Shown here in pieces: positions 63,693 to 64,000 of a DNA stretch of 64,000 nt. Position 1 is the first letter of the stretch, and each line of letters starts with the position of its first letter. A program made the translations under genes and the position numbers. The stretch lies in assembly GCF_005406125.1 (NCBI RefSeq), contig NZ_BIXZ01000011.1, positions 1 to 64,000 of the forward strand. Reading direction: 5' to 3'. The stretch is from Haloarcula mannanilytica (GTDB lineage: Archaea > Halobacteriota > Halobacteria > Halobacteriales > Haloarculaceae). Under the pieces are notes generated by a model that saw only the letters and a program-made list of their open reading frames with translations, had not been told where the DNA came from and searched no databases.

Positions 63693-64000
63693 AGAGACCT
63701 TTCGAATCGAATATGTATAATACTAGTCTGCTTGACGGTCGGTCCGCTCCTCGAAAGGCGGTTCGTTTTCGCCACCCCAGTCGTGTACCGTCGGCCGGAC
63801 TGGACCAACTGATAGAGCGTTTCATCGATCTGATCTTGCAGGAAAGCCACACTGTCGTGACAGGATTAGTGGATCGATGCTGTTCGCTAACTCAAATGGT
63901 ATCCATTCGACCCCCTACATTTACAGCAGTACGTTCGTAATTCTATAGCTCTAGATTTAGTATTCTCCACGGTGAGCCCGATAATACCGGACACCCCTAC
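63693..64000. other. 308-bp terminal stretch without a recognised gene
   Basis: It carries the IclR promoter at its left edge. A minus-strand frame (63653-63850) and a plus frame (63555-63812) overlap here, but neither gives a known family. Confidence 0.35.

Noticed and set aside
63551-63850. Possible transposase fragment on the minus strand
   Set aside because: A few residues look plausible (DQIDETLYQLV) but there is no catalytic motif, terminal repeat or continuation.
1-64000. CRISPR arrays, rRNA genes or an intact insertion sequence
   Set aside because: I found no regularly spaced repeats, rRNA-like stretches or transposase gene on either strand by eye.

Overview
This window is haloarchaeal chromosome or megaplasmid DNA, most like Haloarcula or a relative. 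The predicted proteins are strongly acidic, coding DNA is GC-rich while long intergenic stretches are AT-rich, most promoters are TATA boxes 25-30 nt before the start codon (leaderless transcripts), exported proteins carry twin-arginine signals ending in a lipobox, and one gene encodes an RdfA-type protein, a family I know only from haloarchaea.

Layout. 0-3 kb: a small membrane protein and a SsuABC/NMT1-type ABC importer whose first codons contain a DtxR-type metal box. 3-5 kb: two unknown membrane or secreted proteins. 5-10 kb: a complete BMP-type nucleoside ABC importer. 10-12.7 kb: a V4R-like protein, two HTH regulators facing each other across a palindrome, and a ketosamine-kinase-type phosphotransferase. 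12.9-17.7 kb: four tandem, paralogous, translationally coupled iron-siderophore-type binding lipoproteins with no permease or ATPase, driven by a promoter whose TATA box is bracketed by two DtxR-type boxes; debris of other genes lies on both sides. 18 kb: an Lrp/AsnC regulator. 19-22.9 kb: a DabB-DabA pair, the energy-coupled inorganic-carbon accumulation system.

23-60.5 kb is largely a plant-polysaccharide (pectin, rhamnogalacturonan-type) utilisation locus: DUF2264 protein, GH88 unsaturated uronyl hydrolase, sorbitol-type dehydrogenase, D-galactonate dehydratase, KduD-like SDR, rhamnulokinase, class II aldolase, a UgpABCE-type sugar importer, a second Zn-dehydrogenase, an IclR regulator, a Gfo/Idh oxidoreductase, a hydroxypyruvate-isomerase-like protein, an ABC exporter, oligogalacturonate lyase, GH78 alpha-L-rhamnosidase, an SGNH esterase, GH4 alpha-galacturonidase, and a Dpp-type oligomer importer with two ATPases. 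None of the glycan-active enzymes shows an export signal, so the scheme I infer is import of oligosaccharides by the ABC systems followed by cytoplasmic breakdown to rhamnose, galacturonate and unsaturated uronate. Extracellular depolymerases and an L-rhamnose isomerase are not in the window.

60.5-64 kb: a small membrane protein, RdfA, an SDR and a second IclR regulator. Two MITE-like hairpins (26.65 kb and 40.14 kb) and one solitary terminal repeat (270-291) mark transposon activity. I saw no rRNA, tRNA, CRISPR array or intact insertion sequence.
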